Origin: Ramlibacter sp.
Lineage (GTDB): Bacteria > Pseudomonadota > Gammaproteobacteria > Burkholderiales > Burkholderiaceae_C
Length of the DNA: 64,000 nucleotides
Reading direction: 5' to 3'
Assembly: GCF_028291745.1 (NCBI RefSeq)
Contig: NZ_JAQGNQ010000086.1
Span: 1-64,000 of the forward strand
The position numbers and the translations under genes were made by a program. Under the pieces are notes generated by a model, which searched no databases, was not told the origin of the DNA, and saw nothing but the letters and a program-made list of their open reading frames with translations. Shown here piece by piece: positions 20,058-28,813 of this stretch; position 1 is the first letter of the stretch; every line of letters starts with the position of its first letter.

Positions 20058-21199
20058 ACAGCGTCGTGATCGCCGAGCGCGACGTCGCGCGCAAGCGGGA
20101 CCGGCGCGAGTTCGTCGAAGCGGCGTGGGAGCTCCTCGGAGACGAGGCCAACTGGACGCCGCCCATGATCTCCGAGGAGCTGGACCAGATCGACCCCGCC
20201 CGCAACCCCTTCCTCGCGGGTGGGCACGTGCGGCTGTTCATGGCGATGCGGGGACGACGGGTCGTCGGCCGCATCGCTTACCTCGAGGGACCGTATCTCG
20301 TCGCCGGCTTCGAGCAGGGCGTGGGCTGCTTCGGCTACTTCGCCTGCCGCCCCGACGCCGAAGCGGCGGCGGCGCTGCTCGAGAGCGTCACGACGTACGC
20401 GCGCTCGCGCGGGCGCTCCAGGCTGCTGGGGCCGTTCAGCCCGACGCTGTACGACTACCCCGGCATCCTCGAGGAGGGATTCGACGCGCGGGCCACCCTG
20501 CTCACGAGCTTCAATCCTCCCTGGTACCGCGACTTCTTCGCGGCGGCCGCGTTCGTGCGCTGCAAGGAGCTGCTCGCTTTCGAGATCGCGGTGAGCGAAG
20601 AGCTTCCCGAAGGGCTGCTCAGGGCCGAGCAACTGGCGCGCCGGTCCGGGATAGAGATCCGGCACCCGGATTTCCGCTCGTTCTCCGGCGAGCTGAAGAG
20701 ATTCTTCGAGGTCCACTGGGGCGCGATCAACGCCAACTGGGGCGAGGTCGAGTTCACCGACGGGCAACGCGAGTACCTCGCGCAACACATGCGGCCGCTG
20801 CTCAGGAAAGAGCTGGTCGCCTTCGCCTACTACAAGGACCAGCCCGTCGGCATCGCCCTGGCCATTCCCGACGGGGTCGAGGCGCTGAAGACGCTGAACG
20901 GCCGGCTCGGCCCGATCCGCGCGCCGCTGGCGATGTACCGGCTTTCCCGGACCGATTCGGCGCGGCTGCCGCTGATCGGGGTGCTGCCCGAGCACCGGCG
21001 GCGCGGCATCGACGGAGCACTGATCGCGGACCTCTGGCGCGAAGGCTACCGGCGCGGGATCCGCAGATGCGATATCTCCTGGGTGCTCGCCGACAACCAC
21101 CGCATGGTGAACACGATCAAGCGGATCGGCGCCGCACCCCGGCGCCGATGGTGGATCTACTCGAAGACGCTCCAGGAGACTGCGCGGCAGGGAGATTGA
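20027..21199 (+). CDS. GNAT-fold N-acyltransferase, candidate ceramide-synthase-like enzyme
   Basis: This protein of about 390 residues belongs to a GNAT-like family recognised by NPFLAGGHVRLFMAMRGRRV, GCFGYFACRPD and LLGPFSPTLYDYPGILEEGF; the C-terminal half keeps a GNAT-like LPLIGVLPEHRRRGIDGAL acyl-CoA loop. The GNAT-type bacterial ceramide synthase of Caulobacter is of similar size and build. Beside a lipid operon with an alpha-oxoamine synthase, N-acylation of a long-chain base is the leading idea, but this is inference. The ATG 20027 overlaps the adaptor gene by 31 nt; a GTG at 20066 is an alternative start. Confidence 0.72.
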   Translation: MDSTIVLTEVDSVVIAERDVARKRDRREFVEAAWELLGDEANWTPPMISEELDQIDPARNPFLAGGHVRLFMAMRGRRVVGRIAYLEGPYLVAGFEQGVGCFGYFACRPDAEAAAALLESVTTYARSRGRSRLLGPFSPTLYDYPGILEEGFDARATLLTSFNPPWYRDFFAAAAFVRCKELLAFEIAVSEELPEGLLRAEQLARRSGIEIRHPDFRSFSGELKRFFEVHWGAINANWGEVEFTDGQREYLAQHMRPLLRKELVAFAYYKDQPVGIALAIPDGVEALKTLNGRLGPIRAPLAMYRLSRTDSARLPLIGVLPEHRRRGIDGALIADLWREGYRRGIRRCDISWVLADNHRMVNTIKRIGAAPRRRWWIYSKTLQETARQGD

Positions 21200-21226
21200 G
21201 ACTCCCTACCTTCTGGAGAGCCGCTG

Positions 21227-21259
21227 CCCTCACCCCAACCCTCTCCCGGAGGGAGAGGG
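21227..21259. repeat. CCCTCACCCCAACCCTCTCCC-type palindromic repeat
   Basis: This is a common intergenic repeat of proteobacteria. CCCTCTCCC (21239-21247), GGA loop and GGGAGAGGG (21251-21259) form a perfect hairpin. It separates two convergent operons and probably acts as a bidirectional transcript end. The minus-strand gene reads into it, so its last codons (GLSPSPSGRGLG) are encoded by the repeat. Confidence 0.85.
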
Positions 21260-23332
21260 AGAAAGCCCCGGGGGCGCGTGTTCCGCGCCCGCGCTGCACT
21301 GCGGACCGCGCAGGAATTCCTCGATGCGGGCGATGCCTTCGCGCAGGCGCTCGGGATGATCGCTCTTGCAGTCCGACGATTCGGCGGGGTCCGACGCCAG
21401 GTCGTAGAGAAAATACTCGCCGAGCCGGCGGTCCAGCAAGGTCTTCCAGCCGGCCGTCATCGCGGCCACTTCGTGCGCGAGCGGCGTCTCGCACACCGAG
21501 TAGGCGACGCGCGCGGGCTCCCCGACACGCGCGTCGAACATCGAGCGGCCGGCGTAGCCCTCGGGAATGGTGAGGCCGGCGAGATCCAGGATCGTCGGCG
21601 CGATGTCGACATGCTGCGTGACGATGGGCGGGCGCGGCGCGGCGCGTCCGGCGCCGTGCACGATCATGGGCACATGGATTACCTCGTTGAAGAGGCTGGC
21701 TCCGTGGCAGCAGAAGCCATGCTCGTAGAACGCCTGTCCGGTGTCGCCGGTGATCAGGATCGCGGTCTCCGAATACGTCCCCGAGGCCCGCAAGGCGTCC
21801 AGCAGCCGGGCGATCTGGAGATCGATGTAGCCCAGGCTGGACAGATACCGCGTCCACACATCGGCCGTGTCCCGGGCGGCGTAGCGCGCGAAGCGCAGGC
21901 TGGGTGGCGACGGGACGGCGCGCCGGGGGTCGCGCGAGAATCCCTCGGGCACGAAGAACGGCACGTGCGTCGACTGCAGGTTCATCGCCAGGAAAGTCTT
22001 GCGGTCCCGGTTCTGCTCCAGCCAGTCGATGGCGGCGGCGACGGTGTCGGCGTCGTCGAACTTGCCGCCGTGCCGGCCCCGCGCCAGCCGTTCGCGCAGC
22101 GCCGGGTTCGCGTGCGCGGCGTCGCCCCCGCCGGGCCCGGCGTGGAGATAGGGGGCGAGCGCCGGCGAGCGCAGGCGTTCGTGCATGCCGCCCCAGGTCT
22201 CGTCCTGCGAGGAGAAGAACGCGCAGCGGAATCCCGCGCGCGCGAGTTCGTCGTAGACCAGCGGCCCGTGCCGCGGGGCACGCCCCGCAGTGCGCGGTGC
22301 GCGGCCGCGCCGGCCCTTCAATTCCGGATAGCTGCCGTCGAACAGGCAGACGTCCGCGTAATCCGAGTGGCTCGCGTTGGAATAGTGGGCGGGGAAATTC
22401 ACAGCCTCCCGGGCGATCGCCGCGATGGCCGGGATGGCCCGGGCGCGCGCCGCGTCGGTGACGACGTCGGCCCGGAGCGACTCGATCACGATGACGATGA
22501 AGCGCGTCCTCGGCGTTTCGCCGCCCGCCGGACGCCCGGGCGCCCTCGAAGCCTGCGCTGGCGTGCGAGGCCGTGCCGCCTCCGGCGTCGTCCCGGACGA
22601 GTGCCCCCCCGCCGGCCCGCCGAACAGCAGCGTGGAGAGCGCGCCTGCCTGGTTGCGCAGGAACGCGGCGACGAATTTTTGCCGGGGCACCTGGGACCCG
22701 AATCTCGGCGAGGTCACCGGCTCGTTCTCCGCCAAGGCAAGCCGTGCCAGCGCGAACGTAGCCAGCGCGACCAGCGCAGAGAGCGCGAGGCCGGCCACGA
22801 CCGCGCTTTGCGCGTAGCGGACGGCCGAAGGCGCGAGCGCGTCGACCAGGCCCCGGAAGGCAAGCGGCGGCACTATCAGCGCCGCGAGCAGCACGACGAC
22901 GAGCAGCGGCACCACGGCAGGCGCCGACTCCGCCTCCTGGAGCAGCCCCATGCGGAAATTCCGCAGCGAGAAGACGAGCCCGTCGCGGTCGAGGAAATGG
23001 CCCGTCGCCCGCAGGAAGCCCCAGCTCGTCGCGAGGGTGTAGAACAGGAAGGCGTTCGCCGCCTGCGCAGCCCAGGCGAGCGCGGCCGCCAGGCCGCTCC
23101 CGCCCGCGACCAGCAGCGGCAGCGATGCGATGGCGGACACGGCCAGCGAATACGGCAGCAGCAGGCACAGCTCGAGGAGATAGCCGGCGAGCTGGACGCG
23201 CACCGGCGCACGGCGGCGCTCGCTTCTCGGGTCGGGCAGCACGAGCGCGACGATGGCGCTCGCGCAGCCCAGCACCGCCCAGAGCAGCAGGGCGCCGCAC
23301 GCGACCGACGCGAGAGCTTGCGGCCCGCCCAC
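21230..23332 (-). CDS. Alkaline-phosphatase-superfamily membrane enzyme (LtaS/sulfatase-like), possible lipid head-group transferase
   Basis: This 700-residue protein has about five N-terminal membrane helices (1-200) and a periplasmic sulfatase/LtaS-like domain (about 275-650). RFIVIVIESLRADV carries the family's first metal acid (Glu284), and the nucleophile region YSNASHSDYADV offers Ser321/Ser323 instead of Thr or Cys. The late metal site reads ITGDTGQAFYEHG: Asp530 is kept, but the usual His of GDHG is Thr531. It ends the lipid operon, 7 nt after the hydroxylase stop, with AAGGA before a GTG start. Phosphoethanolamine or phosphoglycerol transfer to a lipid is the best guess; a sulfatase or inactive role remains possible. 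Confidence 0.75.
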   Translation of the reverse strand: MGGPQALASVACGALLLWAVLGCASAIVALVLPDPRSERRRAPVRVQLAGYLLELCLLLPYSLAVSAIASLPLLVAGGSGLAAALAWAAQAANAFLFYTLATSWGFLRATGHFLDRDGLVFSLRNFRMGLLQEAESAPAVVPLLVVVLLAALIVPPLAFRGLVDALAPSAVRYAQSAVVAGLALSALVALATFALARLALAENEPVTSPRFGSQVPRQKFVAAFLRNQAGALSTLLFGGPAGGHSSGTTPEAARPRTPAQASRAPGRPAGGETPRTRFIVIVIESLRADVVTDAARARAIPAIAAIAREAVNFPAHYSNASHSDYADVCLFDGSYPELKGRRGRAPRTAGRAPRHGPLVYDELARAGFRCAFFSSQDETWGGMHERLRSPALAPYLHAGPGGGDAAHANPALRERLARGRHGGKFDDADTVAAAIDWLEQNRDRKTFLAMNLQSTHVPFFVPEGFSRDPRRAVPSPPSLRFARYAARDTADVWTRYLSSLGYIDLQIARLLDALRASGTYSETAILITGDTGQAFYEHGFCCHGASLFNEVIHVPMIVHGAGRAAPRPPIVTQHVDIAPTILDLAGLTIPEGYAGRSMFDARVGEPARVAYSVCETPLAHEVAAMTAGWKTLLDRRLGEYFLYDLASDPAESSDCKSDHPERLREGIARIEEFLRGPQCSAGAEHAPPGLSPSPSGRGLG

Positions 23333-23339
23333 GATGTCC

Positions 23340-23978
23340 TTACCTCGACGCGGTGCCGAAGACGTGATCGACCCACGTGGAGAGCGTCGCGTAGTTGCTG
23401 CGCGCGTTCCTGAAGTGGTGGGTGCGGTGGCGTTCCTGCAGGGCCCGGAACAGCGGGTTGGAAAACGTCAGCTGATGCAGCGCGAAGTGGGTGACGTCGT
23501 AGGCGAGATAAGCGAGCGCGAACGCGCCGAAGAACTGGGTCGCCGGCGTGAAGCCGAGCAGCCACCACGCGGTGCAGAACACCGCGAGGCCGATCGGGAT
23601 CGACGCAGTCAGCGGCATCATGTTCCTGCGCGCATCCTGCGGATCGACGTGGTGGCAGCCGTGGATCACGAAGACGAACCGGCGCGAATACTCCCGTTTG
23701 GCGGGGAAATGAAAGATCCAGCGATGGATGGAGTACTCCGCCAGGCCCCAGACGGCCACGCCGGCAAGCGCCAGGAGCAGCCGCGCGACGATCCCCTGTG
23801 CCGACCCCGAAATCTCGGGCCAGCCAAAGCAGACGAGGCCGAGCGGCAGCCACAAGGTGATCGCCGCCAAGGGGTGCGAGTAGGTGCAGAACTCGAGGAT
23901 CGGGTTCTGGAAGAGCGTCAGGCGCTGCGCCGGTCCGCGCCGCGGCCGTCCCGGGGCGCTCTTGAGATCATTCTGCAT
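23340..23978 (-). CDS. Sterol desaturase/fatty-acid hydroxylase family protein
   Basis: This 212-residue membrane di-iron enzyme has the histidine clusters of fatty-acid 2-hydroxylases and sterol desaturases: EYSIHRWIFH (His85, His90), HGCHH (106-110), DVTHFALH (164-168) and HRTHH (184-188). Four or five hydrophobic helices fill the rest. The size and spacing resemble the catalytic part of FA2H/Scs7, which hydroxylates the acyl chain of ceramides. It overlaps the SDR gene by 11 nt. Substrate assignment is inferred from the operon. Confidence 0.87.
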   Translation of the reverse strand: MQNDLKSAPGRPRRGPAQRLTLFQNPILEFCTYSHPLAAITLWLPLGLVCFGWPEISGSAQGIVARLLLALAGVAVWGLAEYSIHRWIFHFPAKREYSRRFVFVIHGCHHVDPQDARRNMMPLTASIPIGLAVFCTAWWLLGFTPATQFFGAFALAYLAYDVTHFALHQLTFSNPLFRALQERHRTHHFRNARSNYATLSTWVDHVFGTASR

Positions 23979-24765
23979 AGACTTCGGCTCCTGATCGCAT
24001 CAGGGTCCTGCGCACCAGGCTCGTCGGCACCAGGGCCTTGGCCAGGCGGAGCAGGAGCACGTGACGCAAGGGCACGTAGACCGTCCTGCGCCTGCGCTCG
24101 ATCGCTTGTTCGATGAGCTCGGCGGCACGTTCGGCGGAGATCGAAAAAGGCGAGCGCAGGCCCATCCGCTCGTACATGGCCGTCCGCACGATGCCTGGAT
24201 ACACCTCGGTCAGCCGGACGCCGCACTCGTCGAGCGGGTCGCGCAGGGATTTCGCGAAGGCGCGCAGGCCCGCCTTGCTCGCGCAGTAGCCGTGGGAGCC
24301 CGGGCTGAACAGGAAGGCGGAAAGCGAAAGGATGACCGCGAGATGCCCGGCGCCGCGCTCGGTCATCTCGCGCGCGACGACGGAGATCGTGTGCATGGCT
24401 CCCAGAAGATTCGTCCTGACGATGTCGATCGACGCGTCGATGGGAAAGAGCGGCTCGAAGATGCCCTTGCTCACGCCGGCGTTGACGATCGCCAGGTCGA
24501 TCCCCCGGTCGCGGCATGCGCTGCGCATCGCCGCCGAGAAGGCAGCGAAATCGGTGACGTCGGTGGCGCTCACGAGCACCTCCGCGCCGCGTTGCCGGCA
24601 CGCCGAGGCGACCGCATCGAGGCGTTCGGCATCCCGCGCGAACAGCATCAGGTAGGCGTCCGGGCCGGCCAGGCGCAGCGCGAGCGCGCGCCCGATCCCG
24701 CGGCTCGCGCCGGTGATGCAGATGGAGCGACGCCGCGGTGGGCTATCGGGCGGCACGCGCGGCAC
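23968..24765 (-). CDS. Short-chain dehydrogenase/reductase (candidate 3-keto-sphinganine-type reductase)
   Basis: This 265-residue classical SDR has the dinucleotide motif TGASRGIG (18-25), NAG (95-97), and the catalytic Ser147, Tyr160 and Lys164 (YCASK). The arginine after the glycine motif (RDAERLD) favours NADPH. Next to an alpha-oxoamine synthase its natural role would be reducing the 3-keto product to the alcohol, as KDSR does in sphingolipid synthesis. It overlaps the desaturase gene by 23 nt and the hydroxylase gene by 11 nt. Confidence 0.87.
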   Translation of the reverse strand: MPRVPPDSPPRRRSICITGASRGIGRALALRLAGPDAYLMLFARDAERLDAVASACRQRGAEVLVSATDVTDFAAFSAAMRSACRDRGIDLAIVNAGVSKGIFEPLFPIDASIDIVRTNLLGAMHTISVVAREMTERGAGHLAVILSLSAFLFSPGSHGYCASKAGLRAFAKSLRDPLDECGVRLTEVYPGIVRTAMYERMGLRSPFSISAERAAELIEQAIERRRRTVYVPLRHVLLLRLAKALVPTSLVRRTLMRSGAEVYAE

Positions 24766-25765
24766 CCTTGTACAGGAACTTCAGGTGGTCCCGGAAGGCC
24801 TCGAGGTAGCTCGCGTACTCGATGTACCTGCCTTGCTTGCCGTCGCAGGCCTGCCTGATCTCTTCGCGCTTGTTGCGCAGCAGCGGATGCGGGACCGAGG
24901 GATGGATGTGGTGCTCCACCTGCAGATTCAGGCCGGCGAGATACCAGGACACGAGTTTCGACTTCACGCGGAAGTTTGCGGTCGCGCAGGTCTGGATCCG
25001 GAAGAAGTCACCGCCCCGGACGGGCAGCGGCGTCTCGTGCTCGACCCGGGTATTGCAATGCGCGACCTGGAAGATGAGGGAAAGGATCAGGCCCATCGCC
25101 GCGTAGTTGTAGGCGAACGCGGCCAGCGCCAGGCCCGTCGGCAGCAGGGCGAGCGGCAGGACCAGCGCCCAGGCGACGAACACGGTCTTGCCAATCACCG
25201 AGCGCAGGGCCAGGCCGGCCCGCTGCCGCCCCGTCAGATCCTTCGAGCCCACGCGGCCGCCGACGATGAACCGCAGATCGTCGTTGACGTGGAGCTTGAA
25301 CACGACCAGCGCATACGCGAGCAGGCAATAGCACGCCTGCGCGAAGCCTCGCAGCGGGCTGGTGCGGGACGGACCGAGATCGAGCACCCCGCCGCCGTCG
25401 AGGTCGGGATCGAACTGCGGGTTGTTCGGGTACTTGTGGTGCTCCAGATGCCGCAGCTGCCAGAGCCGGCCGTTGACGCCCGTCCAGTCGATCGCGTACA
25501 GCCCGACGTCGTTGGCGCGCGTCCCTTGCGCGAACGCGCCGTGGACGGCGTTGTGGCCCGCGTGCATCGCCAGCCCGATCACGGCGAACGGAAGCAGGAG
25601 CAGCGCGGCGGCGCCGAGCAGGTTGTCGTGGTTGGCGAGCGCCGTGCAATAGAGGAGCACGGAGCCCGCGAACAGGAGCGCGGAGCCCAGTTGCACTTGC
25701 CTCCGTGCCCGTTCGAGCGCCTCCTCCTGGGGGCGGTCGCCCGGCGGATCGGCGGTCTTCATCAT
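24743..25765 (-). CDS. Membrane fatty-acid desaturase
   Basis: This 340-residue membrane desaturase has three His boxes: HAGHNAVH (68-75), HLEHHKYPNNP (106-110 for the His residues) and QVEHHIHP (Gln282 to His286). The QxxHH third box is shared with front-end and sphingolipid desaturases. Four hydrophobic helices anchor it. The tandem ATGATG start overlaps the stop of the preceding synthase (4-nt overlap, ending at 25762). In this operon a sphingoid or N-acyl chain is the likely substrate; regiospecificity cannot be read. Confidence 0.88.
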   Translation of the reverse strand: MMKTADPPGDRPQEEALERARRQVQLGSALLFAGSVLLYCTALANHDNLLGAAALLLLPFAVIGLAMHAGHNAVHGAFAQGTRANDVGLYAIDWTGVNGRLWQLRHLEHHKYPNNPQFDPDLDGGGVLDLGPSRTSPLRGFAQACYCLLAYALVVFKLHVNDDLRFIVGGRVGSKDLTGRQRAGLALRSVIGKTVFVAWALVLPLALLPTGLALAAFAYNYAAMGLILSLIFQVAHCNTRVEHETPLPVRGGDFFRIQTCATANFRVKSKLVSWYLAGLNLQVEHHIHPSVPHPLLRNKREEIRQACDGKQGRYIEYASYLEAFRDHLKFLYKGAARAAR

Positions 25766-27045
25766 GCGAGCCTCGCTTCCTGCACGTCCAGTTCCGGGGT
25801 GCCGGACGCCATCACCCGCTCCAGCAGATCCGCGAGCGCGTCGATCTGCGCCGTGGTGTGCTCGCTCGAGATGCTGACCCTCACGCGCTGGTCCTCCAGC
25901 GGCACCGCGGGGAAGCTCACGCCGTTGACGAAGAAGCCGCCCTGGCCGACGCTGGTGACGAGCGCCGTCACGTCGCTGTTCGCCGGGACCTCGAGCGGGA
26001 AGATCGGGCTCTGCCAGTCCTTGGGCACGCCGAGCGCATGCAGCCGGTTGGCAGCGTGGCGGATGTTGCGCCGCAGCCGCTCGAGCCGCTCCGGGTGGTT
26101 GGCGAGCGCGTCGACCGCCGCGCTGGCGGCCGCCACGGTCGCCGGCGGCAGGGACGCGGAAAAGATGTACGAGCTCGCGTTGGCGCGGATCGCGAGCGCC
26201 ACGTCTTTCTTGCACGCGACGAAGCCGCCGACGGCACCGAGCGCCTTGCTCAGGGTGCCGACGACGATGAACGGCACTTCGCGGATGCCGAAATGCTCGA
26301 ACACCCCGCGCCCGGTCGGCCCCAGCGTGCCGGTGCCGTGGGCGTCGTCGACCACCGGCAGGGCACCGTAGCGCTCGCAGGTTTCGAGGATGCCGGGGAG
26401 CGGAGGCAGGTCTCCGTGCATGGAGTACAGGCCTTCGACGAACACGAAGATGGTGCCCGCGTGGTCGCTGCGGATCTCCGAGAGGTGGCGCTCCAGGTCG
26501 GGGATCGAGTTGTGCGCGAAGAACCGGCGCCGGGCCTTGGGCAGCGCGCGCGCCGCCTCGCGGAAGCTCGTATGGCCGTACTGGTCGGCCACCACGTAGT
26601 CGTGCTCCGCCACCAGGGCCCGGACCCAGGCGAGGTTCGCGGCGAACCCGCTTGGCAGGAGCACCGAGGTCTGCGTGTTCTTCAAGGCGGCGAGCTTGCG
26701 CTCGAGCTCGGTGTGCAGCGGGTTCAGCCCGTTCATCACCGGCGAGCCGGAAAAGCTGGTGCCGAATTGCTCGACGGCGCGAAGCGCCGCCTGCTTCACC
26801 TCCGCAAGCTGGGACAGTCCCAGGTAGTCGTTCGAGCCGAACATGACGACCTGCTCGGTACCGTTCCTGACGTCGGCGTTCGAGACGCTTCCCCGGCACG
26901 GGCCGTCGACGGCGAACTCGCGACGATGGATATCGCCGGAGCCGCGATACAGGGTCGCGATCAGTGCGCTCGCCTCCGTGATCCGGTCCTGGAACGGCAA
27001 GCTTTGAATGTGGAGCATCCTTTTCAAGGAACTCAAGCGCGACAT
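25762..27045 (-). CDS. Alpha-oxoamine synthase (serine palmitoyltransferase / AONS family)
   Basis: This 427-residue PLP enzyme condenses an amino acid with an acyl-CoA or acyl-ACP. Fold landmarks: FGSNDYLGLS (69-78), GTSFSGSPVMNGLNPLHTEL (95-114), the PLP-contacting VVDDAHGTG (231-239) and the Schiff-base Lys267 in TLSKALGAVGGF. The DDAHGTG form resembles BioF, but no biotin gene is near and the neighbours are lipid enzymes, so a serine-palmitoyltransferase-like role is favoured. AGGGGG six bases before the ATG is the strongest ribosome site in the operon. The amino acid used (Ser, Ala or Gly) is unknown. Confidence 0.85.
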   Translation of the reverse strand: MSRLSSLKRMLHIQSLPFQDRITEASALIATLYRGSGDIHRREFAVDGPCRGSVSNADVRNGTEQVVMFGSNDYLGLSQLAEVKQAALRAVEQFGTSFSGSPVMNGLNPLHTELERKLAALKNTQTSVLLPSGFAANLAWVRALVAEHDYVVADQYGHTSFREAARALPKARRRFFAHNSIPDLERHLSEIRSDHAGTIFVFVEGLYSMHGDLPPLPGILETCERYGALPVVDDAHGTGTLGPTGRGVFEHFGIREVPFIVVGTLSKALGAVGGFVACKKDVALAIRANASSYIFSASLPPATVAAASAAVDALANHPERLERLRRNIRHAANRLHALGVPKDWQSPIFPLEVPANSDVTALVTSVGQGGFFVNGVSFPAVPLEDQRVRVSISSEHTTAQIDALADLLERVMASGTPELDVQEARLA

Positions 27046-27203
27046 GTGAAACCCCCTGGAACGTTTGCTGGTGCGATTCTGTCCATGCTGCTTACGCCGG
27101 CTCGACCGGAGCGATCGCGCCGCTGCGGCCCGGGCATCGGGTACGCGGCGCCGCGCAGCAGCGGCAGATCGGCGCGGCCGTCGGCGTAGTCCGCCCCGCT
27201 CAT
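27033..27203 (-). CDS. Hypothetical 56-residue small protein between radical SAM and synthase genes
   Basis: The ATG overlaps the stop of the radical SAM gene (ATGA) and the frame runs 13 nt into the alpha-oxoamine synthase gene. The product (MSGADYADGRADLPLLRGAA…) is polar, with no membrane segment, no signal peptide and no recognised domain. The overlap geometry suggests it is translated and couples the two large genes. It may equally be a non-functional coupling ORF. I cannot assign a function. Confidence 0.4.
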   Translation of the reverse strand: MSGADYADGRADLPLLRGAAYPMPGPQRRDRSGRAGVSSMDRIAPANVPGGFTCRA

Positions 27204-28813
27204 GGCGCCACCCCTCGGGCGTCTCGCCAGAGGATCGGAGCCTGGATCACCGCCGGGATCTTCGGTACGAGCTCGCCGCGTGCTTCCGTGCGTTCCCGCT
27301 TCGAGTAGGCGAGATGATCGTGCCAGAGGGCGCCCTCGGGCAGCCGCTCGTACCAGGAGCCGAGCGAACGCTTGATCAGGTCGACATAGAACTGCGGCAA
27401 GACCGTCGACTCGCCTTCGAAGTAGTCGCGGAACGCGCGATCCGAAACAAGCAGCTCGCGTACCCGGCGGTGATGCCGCAGCCGGCCGCGCCCTTCCTGG
27501 GAGAGGCCGCGTACCAGGTTCAACCAGCGGGTCTCGCGCTGCGTCGCGCTGGCGAACCGCCGGTAGATCGCCCGGGGCGAGAACGTATGCCCGACGACGT
27601 CGATCAGCCGGTCGTAGAACTCCACCCAGCCGTAGTGCCTGGGCCGCACGTTCATCGCCAAGTTGTTGTTCAGCAGCGGGAAGGGGAAAGGCAGGATCCG
27701 CCCCGCCTCCTGGTACTCCAGGTTGAGCGGCGCGGCGCTGCCGTAGGAGGTGAGCAGCGAATAACCGGGAAACGCCGCCGGGCACAGATCGACGAAGCGC
27801 TTCGTGAGCTCGAACGGCTCGGCCCCCTGGTCGTTGTCCATGCCGATCACGAAGTTGGTCTGCAGGTAGGGGACGTAGCTCTGGATGAGGTTGACGTGCT
27901 CGGAGATCCTCTCCAGCTTCTCCGTCCCCGTGGTCCGCCCGACCCGGGATTTGCCGCCCAGGTCGTACCAGGACTCGATGCCGGGCAGCAGCGCCACGAT
28001 GCCGTTGTCGCGCATGCGCCGCAGGTGCGGCTCGGTCAGGATGGAGAGGCTGGTCTCGGCGATGAAGTTGATGGCCCCGCGCGGCGCGGCGCGCTCGATC
28101 AGGCCCATGTACTGATCGAACTTGATGCCGAAGTTCGGGTCGTGCCAGGCGACCAGCGGCTTGGCGAACTTGGTCAGGAGGAAGCGCAGATCCTCCTCGA
28201 TGACGTCGAACGGCAGCGTCTGGTAGGGCACGTTGGCGTCGATGCAGAAGCTGCACGAATACGGGCACCCCATGCTGCCTATCATCGGCACCACCTTGAT
28301 CCAGGGGGCTTTCTGCAGGGTCTTCTCGACGAACTTCCAGCGCTCGCGCACGCCCGGCAGCGACTGCGGCTGGCCCGGCGCCGTGACGTAGCGTCCCAGC
28401 GGGCGCTGCCGCTCGTTGGCGCGCAGCACGTCGACCAGCGTCTCGCGGTCGGTGAAGCCGAAGACGTAGTCGAAGTAGCGGCAGGCGTCCTCCGGGTAGC
28501 TGCGCGCGTGTGGCCCGCCGAGGATCGTGATGGCGCCGTTGGAGCGGCACCACGCGCTGATCGCGTAGGCGAGCGCGGCCGCGGTGGTGAAGGCGCTGAT
28601 GAAGACGACGTCGGCCTCGGTACCGACCTCGCGGGCCAGGTCCTCCCGGCCCGTGTACACGATGAAGTTGACCGCGTGTCCTTCGCTTTCGCAGAGGGTC
28701 GCGACCACCTGGGGCATGATGCTCGCCGAGTTCGCGAACATGACGTAGCCGTAGAGGGAGCGGTTCTCCCCGTTGCCGATCAGATCGATCACTGCGACCT
28801 TGAGCTTACGCAT
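27200..28813 (-). CDS. B12-binding-domain radical SAM protein
   Basis: This protein of about 537 residues has an N-terminal Rossmann-like cobalamin-binding domain (1-130; ADVVFISAFTTAAAL, ILGGPHARSYPEDA) without the DxHxxG motif, and a radical SAM barrel with the cluster motif C183-PYS-C187-SF-C190. The C-terminal third is unassigned. Such enzymes methylate unactivated carbons or rearrange substrates. As the first large gene of a lipid operon it may modify a lipid tail, but the substrate is unknown. The start at 28813 (MRKLKVAVIDLIGNG) fits the domain edge; the longer open frame to 28984 has an unlikely basic leader. Confidence 0.85.
   Translation of the reverse strand: MRKLKVAVIDLIGNGENRSLYGYVMFANSASIMPQVVATLCESEGHAVNFIVYTGREDLAREVGTEADVVFISAFTTAAALAYAISAWCRSNGAITILGGPHARSYPEDACRYFDYVFGFTDRETLVDVLRANERQRPLGRYVTAPGQPQSLPGVRERWKFVEKTLQKAPWIKVVPMIGSMGCPYSCSFCIDANVPYQTLPFDVIEEDLRFLLTKFAKPLVAWHDPNFGIKFDQYMGLIERAAPRGAINFIAETSLSILTEPHLRRMRDNGIVALLPGIESWYDLGGKSRVGRTTGTEKLERISEHVNLIQSYVPYLQTNFVIGMDNDQGAEPFELTKRFVDLCPAAFPGYSLLTSYGSAAPLNLEYQEAGRILPFPFPLLNNNLAMNVRPRHYGWVEFYDRLIDVVGHTFSPRAIYRRFASATQRETRWLNLVRGLSQEGRGRLRHHRRVRELLVSDRAFRDYFEGESTVLPQFYVDLIKRSLGSWYERLPEGALWHDHLAYSKRERTEARGELVPKIPAVIQAPILWRDARGVAP

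Noticed and set aside
25762-27045. Biotin synthesis gene bioF
   Set aside because: The DDAHGTG motif is BioF-like, but no bioA, bioB, bioD or bioC is near and every neighbour is a lipid enzyme.
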